Made by a program: the position numbers and the translations under genes. Source: Pedobacter sp. KBW06 (GTDB lineage: Bacteria > Bacteroidota > Bacteroidia > Sphingobacteriales > Sphingobacteriaceae). Taken from it: a stretch of DNA of 64,000 bases. Each line of letters begins with the position of its first letter. Position 1 is the first letter of the stretch. The notes beneath the pieces were generated by a model that was given only the letters and a program-made list of their open reading frames with translations, was not told where the DNA came from and did not search any database. Where the stretch lies: assembly GCF_003852525.1 (NCBI RefSeq), contig NZ_QAJL01000001.1, positions 730,983 through 794,982 of the forward strand. The letters are read 5' to 3'. Of the stretch, positions 46,212 through 54,494 are shown piece by piece.

Positions 46212-47249
46212 ATGATAGAATTAATTACTCCAAACAGGTTAAACATCGGCGATAAAGTTGCCACTATTTCTATGTCCTGGGGTGCTGCTGGCGAATTGCC
46301 ATACCGCTACCAGAAAGGAAAAGAGCGGTTGAACCAAGTTTTTGGCCTGAATGTCGTAGAAACCAAACATGCTTTAAAATCTGCACAATGGATCTACAAA
46401 AATCCCGAAGCCCGGGCGAATGATTTAATGGAAGCCTTTTGCGATCCTTCAATCAAAGGAATCATTTCTAACATTGGTGGTGATGATAGTATAAGAATGC
46501 TAAAGTATATTGATTTACAGATCATAAAACAGAATCCTAAAATATTTCTTGGGTTTTCCGACAGCACCATCACACACTTTATCTGTCTTAAAGCTGGCTT
46601 AAGCTCATTTTACGGCACATCGCTTTTGGTAGGGTTTGCAGAAAATTACGCAATGCACAATTATCAAGTCAATGATATTAAAAAAACCTTGTTTTCCACC
46701 GAAAAAATTGGACAAATCCATCCCAACAAAGAAGGCTGGACAACCGAATTTCTGGATTGGTTCGATATTTCTTTGCAAGACGTAAAACGAAAGTTATTAC
46801 CTACAACCGGATGGAATTTTTTAAGAGGAGACTCCATTGTACAGGGGCGCCTGATCGGCGGATGTATAGAGGTGCTGGAAATGCTCAAAGGAACCCAATA
46901 TTGGCCAGATCTGGAGGTATGGAAAGACAGCATTCTGTTCTTTGAGACCTCGGAAGATATGCCTAAACCGGAGTATGTTCGATGGTGGTTAAGAAACTAC
47001 GCTGCCTTAGGAATTCTCCCCAATGCAAAAGGGATTATTTTTGGTAGGCCTTACGACAATCTTTACACGGAACAATATGAGATTGAATTGTTAAAAGTGC
47101 TCGATGAAGAAGGATTATCCGAATTACCTGTCATTACCCGTATGGATTTCGGCCACACCTGCCCGACTTTCACTCTTCCGTACGGAAGGCTGGCCGAAAT
47201 CAACTGCATAGACAAGACGTTTTCGATATTAGAAAGCGGCGTCGCTTAG
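46212..47249 (+). CDS. S66 peptidase, MccF/LD-carboxypeptidase-like (intact copy)
   Basis: A 345-residue S66 protein. The Ser nucleophile is Ser116 in GFSDST, with Glu245 in FFETSED and His315 in DFGHTCPTF as the rest of the triad. MSWGAAGELPYRY and IKGIISNIGGDDS are conserved S66 segments. Family members include LdcA of peptidoglycan recycling and MccF, which cleaves microcin C-type antibiotics; the no-signal, stand-alone context fits the MccF branch better. It is duplicated at 54495-55531. Confidence 0.93.
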   Translation: MIELITPNRLNIGDKVATISMSWGAAGELPYRYQKGKERLNQVFGLNVVETKHALKSAQWIYKNPEARANDLMEAFCDPSIKGIISNIGGDDSIRMLKYIDLQIIKQNPKIFLGFSDSTITHFICLKAGLSSFYGTSLLVGFAENYAMHNYQVNDIKKTLFSTEKIGQIHPNKEGWTTEFLDWFDISLQDVKRKLLPTTGWNFLRGDSIVQGRLIGGCIEVLEMLKGTQYWPDLEVWKDSILFFETSEDMPKPEYVRWWLRNYAALGILPNAKGIIFGRPYDNLYTEQYEIELLKVLDEEGLSELPVITRMDFGHTCPTFTLPYGRLAEINCIDKTFSILESGVA

Positions 47250-47430
47250 AAAAGAATATTATGAAAATGATTTCCCATTGAAACATAATCGTAACTCATT
47301 AAAAAAAGTTTTACAAGAAATTAGGATATGACATTGTTCGTTCCCAACAGGCAATTAGTTCTTCAATATTAGTTCTTTGATATGTTGTATTCATTCTTAA
47401 GTTACTGTTTTTAGTTTCTCATCGTCTCCT

Positions 47431-47808
47431 TCAACCTTCTGTTTTCCAGTCAAATGGCATTAATTCCCCCAGTGTTTTAAAAACCCCGTTGCGGACTTCT
47501 ACGATTGATTTTCTGTTATCACGAGATAACTGGCTTATTAGTTCGCGACACCTTCCACAGGGAGGAACTGCATTTCCCCGGCTGTCTACGGCTACCACTG
47601 CTTTGATGCGATATTCTCCGTGTTTCAGCATTTCTGAAACAGCACTGTGTTCGGCACAATGCCCCAAAGAGCAGGCTGTATCAATGCTGATGCCTGTATA
47701 CACATTACCCGCCAGGGTTTCAATTGCGGCGGCGACATCTCCATATGAAATATAATCATTTAATGTGACCGATTTTGCCAACCGGGTGGCTACTTCTTTT
47801 AGGTTCAT
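47431..47808 (-). CDS. Cytidine deaminase-fold enzyme, blasticidin-S deaminase-like
   Basis: Starts at the ATG at 47806-47808, giving 125 residues. Zinc ligands are Cys51 (in CAEHSAV), Cys84 and Cys87 (PCGRCREL); Glu53 is the proton shuttle. The C-terminus reads ELMPFDW, close to the EELIPLKY of blasticidin-S deaminase, and PCGRCRELISQ is close to its PCGMCRELISD. Ordinary cytidine deaminase remains possible. The resistance-rich neighbourhood favours a nucleoside-antibiotic target. Confidence 0.8.
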   Translation of the reverse strand: MNLKEVATRLAKSVTLNDYISYGDVAAAIETLAGNVYTGISIDTACSLGHCAEHSAVSEMLKHGEYRIKAVVAVDSRGNAVPPCGRCRELISQLSRDNRKSIVEVRNGVFKTLGELMPFDWKTEG

Positions 47809-47877
47809 CTCTCGGGTTTTAATTTTATAAATCAATTCATAGCCATTTTGGCATATCTAGCTCCATAAGCAATCAGA

Positions 47878-48069
47878 TTATCCAATAGCCGGGGCGGGTA
47901 GTGCGTCGTCGACAATTTTCTGAATTAGAAATGGACTTATCATGCCAAATACATCGCCTATTATAATTAATAGTAGTACAATAGCTAATGTGTTCATATA
48001 GGATTTCACCAGATGTAAAACCCTTGAAAAGGAAAATTTTGTATGAGATGCGTTCGCATTTGCTTTCAT
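47878..48069 (-). pseudogene. Truncated ABC exporter, N-terminal fragment
   Basis: A 63-codon frame matching the start of ABC exporter transmembrane domains: a hydrophobic helix (TLAIVLLLIIIGDVFGMIS) followed by PFLIQKIVDDALP. It stops after that, so more than 500 codons including the ATPase are missing. The deaminase gene begins 70 bp later. Exporters of this type often carry peptides or drugs. Confidence 0.8.
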
Positions 48070-48078
48070 TATGATAGG

Positions 48079-48546
48079 TTATTCAATTTTCAATCGCATA
48101 GATAAGCTGTATGGTTCAAAACCCTCGTGCAGATACAATGCCGCAGCGGAAGCGTTTTTTGACAAGACACTTAACTCGACATAGTCCGCTTCGTTTTCCT
48201 TTGCCCACGTTTTAACGCAATCAATCAATGCTTTACCAATTCCCATTCCACGCATATCCGCATCAACAACAATGTCCATTAAATACATACATTTCAAGGG
48301 TACGAAACAATTGTAAGGTGGGCTTTGCTGTAATTGTGTAATTACAATTCCTTTTACCTCATCATCTTCCCCGTATACAAAGGCTGTAAACTGATCTTCT
48401 CCGGCAATGACTCTTTGCAGAAAACTTTCGTCCTGATGCGCTGTCTGCATATAGTCGGGTTCATGATGCGCCATCTGTTCAAAGAGTTGGAAATAAAGGT
48501 TCTTTATCTTTGGCAGATCTGCCTGGACTGCTTTTCTAATGTTCAT
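48079..48546 (-). CDS. GNAT N-acetyltransferase
   Basis: A 155-residue single-domain GNAT. MDIVVDADMRGMGIGKALID is the acetyl-CoA-binding motif A and ELSVLSKNASAAALYLHEGFE is motif B. It lies 9 bp upstream of the ABC fragment, so the two may have been an operon before the exporter was lost. Substrate unknown. Confidence 0.92.
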   Translation of the reverse strand: MNIRKAVQADLPKIKNLYFQLFEQMAHHEPDYMQTAHQDESFLQRVIAGEDQFTAFVYGEDDEVKGIVITQLQQSPPYNCFVPLKCMYLMDIVVDADMRGMGIGKALIDCVKTWAKENEADYVELSVLSKNASAAALYLHEGFEPYSLSMRLKIE

Positions 48547-48681
48547 ATTTTTATAACTATATGTTTTCTTTTTAAAAATCCCTGGGCTTCCAGACCAATA
48601 GTAAATTTATTGTTTTAGGGCCATTCACTATATTTGACCCTCAAAGAGGTATAGAAATCTACACCAATAAAAAATTCAGTT

Positions 48682-49218
48682 TCAAAACTCCACAATTGCC
48701 ACTTTTCTTTTCAAAAAGGCAAGATAGTCTTCAATTATATGGTGGGTTCCGATTTTTAGATAATTTGTGGTCGTACCGTCGCTACAACCATAATTCGGTA
48801 GCAAAGTAACATCCCTGTGCAACACCACATGGACATCCTTACTATTAGGATTTAGCAGTCCGAAAATACTTGCTGCACCGACTTTTACGCCTAAAAAATG
48901 CATTAGCATATCTTCAGGAGCAAAAGATACCCTGGAGATGTTTAGAGAGTCACTAAATAGCTTTGTATTGAAGGGTTTATTCCCCAACATTACAACCAGA
49001 TAAAACGCAGTCCTTTTTCGGTTACATAGGAAAAGTGTCTTCACCATATCCATCTGTAAACGCTCGTTGACAATTTGACACTGTTCCATAGTGATGACCT
49101 CATTAGTTTCAACCCGCTCAAAGGGAATGTTAAGTTTGTATAGAACGTTGTAGGTCGCTTCCTGGATTTCTGAATTAAATTTTGAAGGAGCTTCTCTTGA
49201 AATTTTGCTTATAAACAT
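48682..49218 (-). CDS. YbaK/ProX-type aminoacyl-tRNA deacylase
   Basis: Starts at the ATG at 49216-49218 (MFISKISREAPSKF). The 178-residue protein has the YbaK/INS fold: KTLFLCNRKRTAFYLVVM, FAPEDMLMHFLGVKVGAASIFGLLN and NYGCSDGTTTNYLKI. Members clear mischarged Ala- or Cys-tRNA in trans. The neighbouring synthetase-like gene at 50065-51099 makes a tRNA-quality-control role in the island likely, but they are separated by a CatB-like gene and no pairing is proven. Confidence 0.85.
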   Translation of the reverse strand: MFISKISREAPSKFNSEIQEATYNVLYKLNIPFERVETNEVITMEQCQIVNERLQMDMVKTLFLCNRKRTAFYLVVMLGNKPFNTKLFSDSLNISRVSFAPEDMLMHFLGVKVGAASIFGLLNPNSKDVHVVLHRDVTLLPNYGCSDGTTTNYLKIGTHHIIEDYLAFLKRKVAIVEF

Positions 49219-49280
49219 CGCTTGTGATCTTAACCCGGGCACTCTTATCTTTCGGTTTTTAGTTAATATGTTTGTTTGAT

Positions 49281-49931
49281 CTATTTTGCTCTTACATTGG
49301 ACAATATATCAATGCTTGTATCCTCCACCTTATTCGTGATCAACTCTAAATTTTGAGTAACTGTTTCAATATCCCAATCCCACCATTTTATTACCAGTAA
49401 TTTCTGGATGACTTCCGAAGAGAAACGATATCGAATCAATTTAGCCGGATTACCTCCTACTATTGCGAAGGGCTCCACGTCATTCGTAACTGTAGAGTTG
49501 GCCGCAACTATGGCACCGTCCCCTATCTTTACTCCTGGCATAACTGTAACATTTCTTCCGATCCACACATCATTTCCGATAATGGTATTTCCTTTATAAG
49601 GTAGTTGATCCAAAGTGGGAGTTACAGCTGTCCAATCACTTCCAAAGAGGTTAAATGGATAAGTAGTGACTCCATCCATACGGTGGCTGGCTCCATTCAT
49701 GATAAATTTAACGCCAGAAGCGATCATGCAGAATTTTCCTACTATCAAAAGGTCGCCAATTATTTCATAATGGTACAATACATTTTTCTCAAAATTACAA
49801 GCATCCTCTTCGTCATCATAGTAGGTGTAGTCACCAACACTAATCATCGGATTTGCTATTATGTTTTTTAGAAAGCATATTTTCTTGTTTCCCTTTATAG
49901 GGTATGGATTATCTTTGTTTGGAATTTCCAT
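49281..49931 (-). CDS. CatB/Vat-type xenobiotic O-acetyltransferase
   Basis: A 216-residue left-handed beta-helix enzyme. NGASHRMDGVTTYPFNLFG with His83 is the xenobiotic acetyltransferase signature (catalytic His82 in VatD). NTIIGNDVWIGRNVTVMPGV, then KIGDGAIVAANSTV, are hexapeptide repeats. FAIVGGNPAKLIRYRF closes the coil. Family members inactivate chloramphenicol or streptogramin A. It is distinct from the CatA-type gene at 57153-57812. Confidence 0.93.
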   Translation of the reverse strand: MEIPNKDNPYPIKGNKKICFLKNIIANPMISVGDYTYYDDEEDACNFEKNVLYHYEIIGDLLIVGKFCMIASGVKFIMNGASHRMDGVTTYPFNLFGSDWTAVTPTLDQLPYKGNTIIGNDVWIGRNVTVMPGVKIGDGAIVAANSTVTNDVEPFAIVGGNPAKLIRYRFSSEVIQKLLVIKWWDWDIETVTQNLELITNKVEDTSIDILSNVRAK

Positions 49932-50021
49932 ATTTGACTTATTTTGGTGTTAGATATTCATTTCTTTATATCTTTTAGGATTTAAAAATTCCCTCTGCCT
50001 CTCTATCCTATATCTTATGAC

Positions 50022-50058
50022 AATGGGTTCTGCAAACGAATGATTTGCAGAACCCATT
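50022..50058. terminator. 15-bp stem terminator-like hairpin
   Basis: AATGGGTTCTGCAAA and TTTGCAGAACCCATT pair perfectly over 15 bp with a 7-nt loop, 6 bp after the stop of the PheRS-like gene. No long T-run follows, as is usual for this group. Confidence 0.65.
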
Positions 50059-50064
50059 TAACAA

Positions 50065-51099
50065 TTACCGCAAGATAATCTCAAACTTATCAGAAAGAAC
50101 TGTTCTGATTTTCTCCTGTATCAGGTTGATTTCCTCATTAGAGAGCGTACGCTCACCTGAACGATAGGCAATCCTATAGGAAAGTGACGTCCTTCCCTCC
50201 TTTTGGAATTTATCTTGAAGAGTAACGTCCTCAACCAGATCAAGTCCTTCTTCACGAATGATCTCGCAAAAATTATTATATTCAGACCAGAGTTCATCTC
50301 TATTTTCGGTGTACCCATTGACCCAGAATGATATATCCTTATAAACAGGGGGATATTTAGAATATTCCTGGAATTGGGACAGGCCATCTTTAAATTGTTT
50401 CAGAAAACGCTCGTCTGTAGTCCATAGATAGCGTATGTCCGGGATATTGCAATAAGAAAGTACAAGACGGTCCAGGCCTAATCCAAAAGCCCAACCTGTG
50501 GCTTCAATATTGCAATTTTCCAGAATTTTGGGATGGATGACGCCCGCACCGAGAACTTCCATCCAGTCTTCATTTTGATAAACCTCGATCTGCACCGAAG
50601 GCTCTGTGAACGGAAAACTATCATCCAAGAATCTATAATCTTTGCCTGGGTACAGATATTCTATTAGTCCCGATAGCGTACTTTTGAGGTCAGAAAGAGC
50701 ATCTATGCCTTTGGGCAATACCTTGACTACCTCCATTTGATGGAAAACGGGATAATGCGTGCGATCAATAGTGTCTTTTCGATAAACATCACCTGTGACC
50801 ACAAAGCTTTGATACCCTCCCCTCAATAATTCGTTCTGATGCGCAGAAGTTTGTGTTCTTAACACATGGGCCGAATCTACATAATATGTATCATTGGTAG
50901 ATCGAGCCGGGTGATCCTGCGGCACGAGCAACTCATCAAAATTACCTTCTATACTAACGACTTCACTTAGATTGTCAAAAGGCGTAAAATCGTGGAAATA
51001 GCGCTGGATTTTCTCTTTCAACTGACAAACTGGATGTAGTTTATTCTGATGTAATTTTAGACTACGCTTTTCATTTATAGTCTTTGGGATATTATTCAT
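50065..51099 (-). CDS. Monomeric phenylalanyl-tRNA synthetase, mitochondrial FARS2-like
   Basis: The ATG at 51097-51099 (MNNIPKTINEKRS) is chosen over the open frame from 51201, which runs through palindromic leader sequence. The 344-residue product has the class II catalytic core without the bacterial PheS N-terminal coiled coil: NFDELLVPQDHPARSTNDTY (53-72), motif 2 GDVYRKDTIDRTHYPVFHQ (103-121) and motif 3 GWAFGLGLDRL (202-212). Residues about 248-344 form an FDX-ACB anticodon-binding domain (SKYPPVYKDISFWV, LQDKFQKEGRTSLSYRI, GERTLSNEEIN), which in bacteria normally belongs to PheT. The fusion is the mitochondrial layout. It would charge tRNA-Phe without PheT; resistance to PheRS inhibitors is an inference. 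Confidence 0.9.
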   Translation of the reverse strand: MNNIPKTINEKRSLKLHQNKLHPVCQLKEKIQRYFHDFTPFDNLSEVVSIEGNFDELLVPQDHPARSTNDTYYVDSAHVLRTQTSAHQNELLRGGYQSFVVTGDVYRKDTIDRTHYPVFHQMEVVKVLPKGIDALSDLKSTLSGLIEYLYPGKDYRFLDDSFPFTEPSVQIEVYQNEDWMEVLGAGVIHPKILENCNIEATGWAFGLGLDRLVLSYCNIPDIRYLWTTDERFLKQFKDGLSQFQEYSKYPPVYKDISFWVNGYTENRDELWSEYNNFCEIIREEGLDLVEDVTLQDKFQKEGRTSLSYRIAYRSGERTLSNEEINLIQEKIRTVLSDKFEIILR

Positions 51100-51118
51100 A
51101 TCTATTGTTGTATTTAGA

Positions 51119-51199
51119 GTCCGCGATAGAGCTGTCGCGGTACTTAATATTAAAAATTCGTGAAGTAAAATCTGAAGTTGATATCCGTACGCAACGGAC
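51119..51199. repeat. 81-bp palindromic element in the synthetase leader
   Basis: The element begins GTCCG and ends CGGAC, has an inner hairpin CCGCGA/TCGCGG (51121-51140) and a second hairpin TCCG/CGGA at the far end. A GGCCC/GGGCC stem (51215-51228) lies just beyond. The layout fits a small palindromic mobile element or an attenuator in the synthetase leader. The rest of 51230-51524 is AT-rich with nothing recognised. Confidence 0.4.
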
Positions 51200-51524
51200 A
51201 TATTAGTTTATCTCGGCCCTGGCGGGCCAAAAAAGAAAAAGGAAAACAGTATATTGATTCTACTATTCATTCGGTAAAAATGTACCTACAAAGGTATTTC
51301 TTTTCAGATTCTAAAAATGTTCATTTAACATTTTCACAAGTCTGCATTATTTAACTCTTTCTGATATTTGTACTAATTTATTTATTGACTTCATCCTTTA
51401 AACCATCTTTTTTGTTTGGTTCTCAAATTTACGAGTCCAGATTAATTTTCTATTAGCAAATCTTGCTCAGTTATGTGCATTTTGTAATATTCGATTATTT
51501 GTTCCTGTTTATCCATAAACATAC

Positions 51525-51553
51525 CACAAGCACCCCCTATAGAGGTGCTTGTG
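51525..51553. terminator. 10-bp stem terminator-like hairpin
   Basis: CACAAGCACC at 51525 and GGTGCTTGTG at 51544-51553 pair perfectly, directly after the stop of the GNAT gene at 51555-52115. Confidence 0.6.
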
Positions 51554-51554
51554 A

Positions 51555-52115
51555 TTAGAATGAAACCTTACCATGGACAGCCATCGTCCATTCATCCCGT
51601 GTCATGCGACTGATATGTTCTGTTCGTATGTCATTCATTAACTCATTTACGCTAGCTTCTTCCACATGATGATGATGGAATCCACATTTTTCTTGTGCGA
51701 TCTTTGACTTGGCGTTTCCATCGTAATAGCCTGACCAGATATTTACTAATCTCAAACCCTCGAAACCATAGCGTACAACTTCTCCAATTGCTTCAGGTAC
51801 TATACCCTTGCCCCAGAACGGAACACCTAGCCAATATGAAATTTCGCCTTCCGATTCGGTGATTGGAAAATTACTTTTCTCTCCCAGAATCAAACTAATC
51901 ATCCCAATAGCGATGTCATCCTCTTTTAATGTGATGGCAAATACTCCATCCTGCATAAATATTGTTTTGATTACCTCTCTACTTTGTTCCACACTCTTAT
52001 GCGGAGGCCAACCAGCTATTGGCCCTACCCTGTTGTCCTTCGCATATTCGTATAAAGCTTCTGCGTCAGTATCTCTGAATGGGCGCAAAATCAATCTTGC
52101 TGTTTCTAAAATCAT
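51555..52115 (-). CDS. GNAT N-acetyltransferase (RimJ/RimL type)
   Basis: A 186-residue enzyme opening ETARLILRPFRDTDAEALYEY. ISYWLGVPFWGKGIVPEAIG is the acetyl-CoA motif and NAKSKIAQEKCGFHHHHVEE the RimJ/RimL B motif. A hallmark of this branch is modification of protein termini or amino-antibiotics. The substrate is not predictable. Divergent from the AraC gene at 52245. Confidence 0.92.
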   Translation of the reverse strand: MILETARLILRPFRDTDAEALYEYAKDNRVGPIAGWPPHKSVEQSREVIKTIFMQDGVFAITLKEDDIAIGMISLILGEKSNFPITESEGEISYWLGVPFWGKGIVPEAIGEVVRYGFEGLRLVNIWSGYYDGNAKSKIAQEKCGFHHHHVEEASVNELMNDIRTEHISRMTRDEWTMAVHGKVSF

Positions 52116-52196
52116 AACATTCTATTTTTTAAATATACGTGGCAAAATTACAGTCTTTATTTAATAGAGATATAGCCAAAAGTTTCGTAAAATGGG

Positions 52197-52204
52197 TACT
52201 TTTG
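52197..52204 (+). promoter_or_regulatory. Candidate -7 box of the AraC gene
   Basis: TACTTTTG matches the TAnnTTTG consensus of Bacteroidota primary-sigma promoters, 41 bp before the start at 52245. A matching -33 TTTG at the right distance is not clear. Confidence 0.35.
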
Positions 52205-52244
52205 AAAACAAATCACACTTTCCTACCATAAAAAATCAAAATTT

Positions 52245-53093
52245 ATGGTAAAAATAGAAAGTACTACAATGAATTACACACCGGATATTTTATTGGGAAA
52301 AGAGAAACTAGCGCTAGGAGAAAGTAATCTTAGCCAAAGCCTTGGACATCCTTTACAGCTCAGTTATACTTCGTTAATAATATGTCTGGAAGGCACTTCG
52401 GTAGTTAGCGTTAATTTTAAGAATTATCTGCTAAAGCCTAATGATATATTGGTACTGGCTGAGGATTATATTACAGTTGTGCAACGGGTATCCGTTGATT
52501 TCAAAGCATTCTACTGTCTTGTAGATAGAAGTTTGGCTGCAGAAGTAGCCTATGATTTACCCAATCAACTATTCTTGTTTCTACATCAATCCCCACTTTG
52601 TAGACCTCAGGGTCCGGAAGTCGCCCTATTACATGGATGGATAATCCAAATTAAGCACATCAAAAATACATGTACAACACATCAGCATATTATGTTGCGG
52701 AATAGTTTACAATTGTTTTTTCTCAAAATAGCTGAAACTGTTTCACTGACACAAATTAATCTGGAACGTCAATACAGCCGAAAAGAAATATTGTGCTGGA
52801 AATTTTGGGAACTGATCAGTCAACATAGTACGGAACAGCGAAATGTTGCTTTTTATGCAGATAAGCTAAATATTACCCCCTATTATCTTTCTCAGATCAC
52901 TAAAGACTTTTTAAACGATTCACCAAAAGGGTTAATTGACAGGCAAGTCATACTAGAAATTAAAGCACTTTTAAGCACGACCGAACTGTCAATCAAACAA
53001 ATTGCTGATCGACTTTATTTCGAGGACACATCGTATTTAGCTCGCTACTTCAAGAGACAAACAGGAATAACTTTAACAGCTTATAGAAAGTAA
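52245..53093 (+). CDS. AraC-family regulator
   Basis: A 282-residue regulator. The C-terminal DNA-binding domain has FYADKLNITPYYLSQITKDF and IKQIADRLYFEDTSYLARYF. The N-terminal sensing domain is of cupin type. It resembles the AraC at 59264-60148, which has FYADKLHLSPQYLTTLVKN, so the two may be an old paralogous pair in the island. Target genes unknown. Confidence 0.93.
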   Translation: MVKIESTTMNYTPDILLGKEKLALGESNLSQSLGHPLQLSYTSLIICLEGTSVVSVNFKNYLLKPNDILVLAEDYITVVQRVSVDFKAFYCLVDRSLAAEVAYDLPNQLFLFLHQSPLCRPQGPEVALLHGWIIQIKHIKNTCTTHQHIMLRNSLQLFFLKIAETVSLTQINLERQYSRKEILCWKFWELISQHSTEQRNVAFYADKLNITPYYLSQITKDFLNDSPKGLIDRQVILEIKALLSTTELSIKQIADRLYFEDTSYLARYFKRQTGITLTAYRK

Positions 53094-53102
53094 TCCAATA
53101 AC

Positions 53103-53211
53103 CAAGCGCGCCGCGTTGAATATTCTCCTACACCATATGGTGAAAAATTAGTGGACGTTCTTTAGCAACTAAACGATTGAGGTAAACAACTATTGGAAAC
53201 TAAAGGAATGT
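53103..53211 (+). pseudogene. HxlR regulator C-terminal remnant
   Basis: Starting 10 bp after the AraC stop, the plus frame reads RRVEYSPTPYGEKLVDVL, then a TAG, QLND, a TGA, and GKQLLETKGM before TAA. This is the wing and C-terminal helix of an HxlR regulator (normally VEYSLTxxG...LxxWG) with two nonsense codons, one where the conserved Trp should be. It is distant from the HxlR at 19214, so it is a separate lost regulator. The remaining 53212-53419 holds nothing recognised. Confidence 0.8.
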
Positions 53212-53419
53212 AACTATTTTTTATTATCAAATTTTAATTCCGATATTTCAAAAGTTATCAAATTGAAGTCTAATGCCCGAGCAAAATCACTGGAACTAAA
53301 TTTCCGCTTCTTCCAATTTTTGCTATCATTTCTAACCTTTTGTTTCAAATTCTGGAATGAAATGAAAAGCCTTTCAACAACTTGCTAAAAGCGCACCAAT
53401 CAATTTAAATAAGAAACAG

Positions 53420-54004
53420 ATGATTTTAGAGGAATTATTTAATGAATTTGATTTGACTGAGTCTCCTTTCAGTGAAAAGGAATCTCAACTATTTGATCAT
53501 TATTTCGAAAAAATATTGATTAAAAGAAATACATTTCTTATTCGGGAAGGTGAACAAGAAAAATATAGTTATTTTATTTACAAAGGAATGTTACGCTGTT
53601 GGGTCCCAGATCAAAATGGTTGTGAAAGAACTTTTTGGTTTTGTAAAGAAGGTTCCTTTTCATTGTCAAATATAGCATTCACGCTGAAAGAAAGATCGAC
53701 TTTTAACGTACAAACTCTCGTGGATTGCGAAATCTATAGAATAGATCATAAGAAAGCTATAGAATTATATAAAGCAATACCTGAACTAAAAATAGTTTTT
53801 GAGAATCTTACTGCTAGATTATTGGATAGATTACTAAAAAGAAATATTGATTTAATAAAATATGATTCAAAACAGTATTATTTAAATATGATAGATGAGT
53901 TTGGTGTTATGTTAAATTATATACCATTGAAAGATATTGCTTCTTATTTAGGAATCACACCGCAGGCCCTAAGCAGAATACGAAAACGATTTTTTTTAAC
54001 ATAG
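53420..54004 (+). CDS. Crp/Fnr-family regulator
   Basis: A 194-residue regulator with a cyclic-nucleotide-binding-like domain (FLIREGEQEKYSYFIYKGML, about 38-57) and a C-terminal helix-turn-helix (IASYLGITPQALSRIRKRF). The Arg/Ser cAMP-binding signature is not evident, so the ligand is unknown. It may control the GNAT-MccF unit that starts 48 bp downstream. Confidence 0.92.
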   Translation: MILEELFNEFDLTESPFSEKESQLFDHYFEKILIKRNTFLIREGEQEKYSYFIYKGMLRCWVPDQNGCERTFWFCKEGSFSLSNIAFTLKERSTFNVQTLVDCEIYRIDHKKAIELYKAIPELKIVFENLTARLLDRLLKRNIDLIKYDSKQYYLNMIDEFGVMLNYIPLKDIASYLGITPQALSRIRKRFFLT

Positions 54005-54051
54005 GTTCAGTATTTTGCATGCGGAAAAGGAGACCTTTGTATTTTAAAATT

Positions 54052-54474
54052 ATGATTAGAGAAATTAATAAAACAGACTATCAACAGCTGGTAAAAATAT
54101 GGGAAAGTGCAGTCTCAAACACACATCATTTCCTAAAAAAAGAAGATTTTGTATATTACAAAGACCAGTTACCAGTTTATTTTGACCATGTTAAGCTTTT
54201 GGGGGTTGAAGATACAGATACCTTAATTGGCTTTTTGGGTGTTGCCGAGGGAAATCTCGAAATGTTGTTTATCCATCATGATTATCGTGGCAAGGGTATA
54301 GGCAAAATATTAGCAAGTTATGCAATAAATCATTTGAAGGTGACCAAGGTAGATGTTAACGAGCAAAATGAACAAGCAGTAGGATTTTACAAACATATCG
54401 GATTTCGTATCTTAGACAGATCCGAGTTGGACGGACAAGGAAAAGAATACCCTATTCTGCATATGGGAATTTGA
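54052..54474 (+). CDS. GNAT N-acetyltransferase (intact copy of duplicated unit)
   Basis: The ATG at 54052 (MIREINKTDYQ) is preferred over the longer frame at 54019. The 140-residue GNAT has FIHHDYRGKGIGKILASYAI and VNEQNEQAVGFYKHIGFRIL. It is followed 20 bp later by an MccF-like gene. Its duplicate at 45945-46184 is dead, while the MccF partner there is intact, so the two copies complement each other. Confidence 0.93.
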   Translation: MIREINKTDYQQLVKIWESAVSNTHHFLKKEDFVYYKDQLPVYFDHVKLLGVEDTDTLIGFLGVAEGNLEMLFIHHDYRGKGIGKILASYAINHLKVTKVDVNEQNEQAVGFYKHIGFRILDRSELDGQGKEYPILHMGI

Positions 54475-54494
54475 ACATAAGGATTTTTAGTTTT

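Noticed and set aside
46270..46452. Minus-strand frames inside the MccF genes
   Set aside because: They are repeated only because the MccF sequence is duplicated; both copies are shadows.
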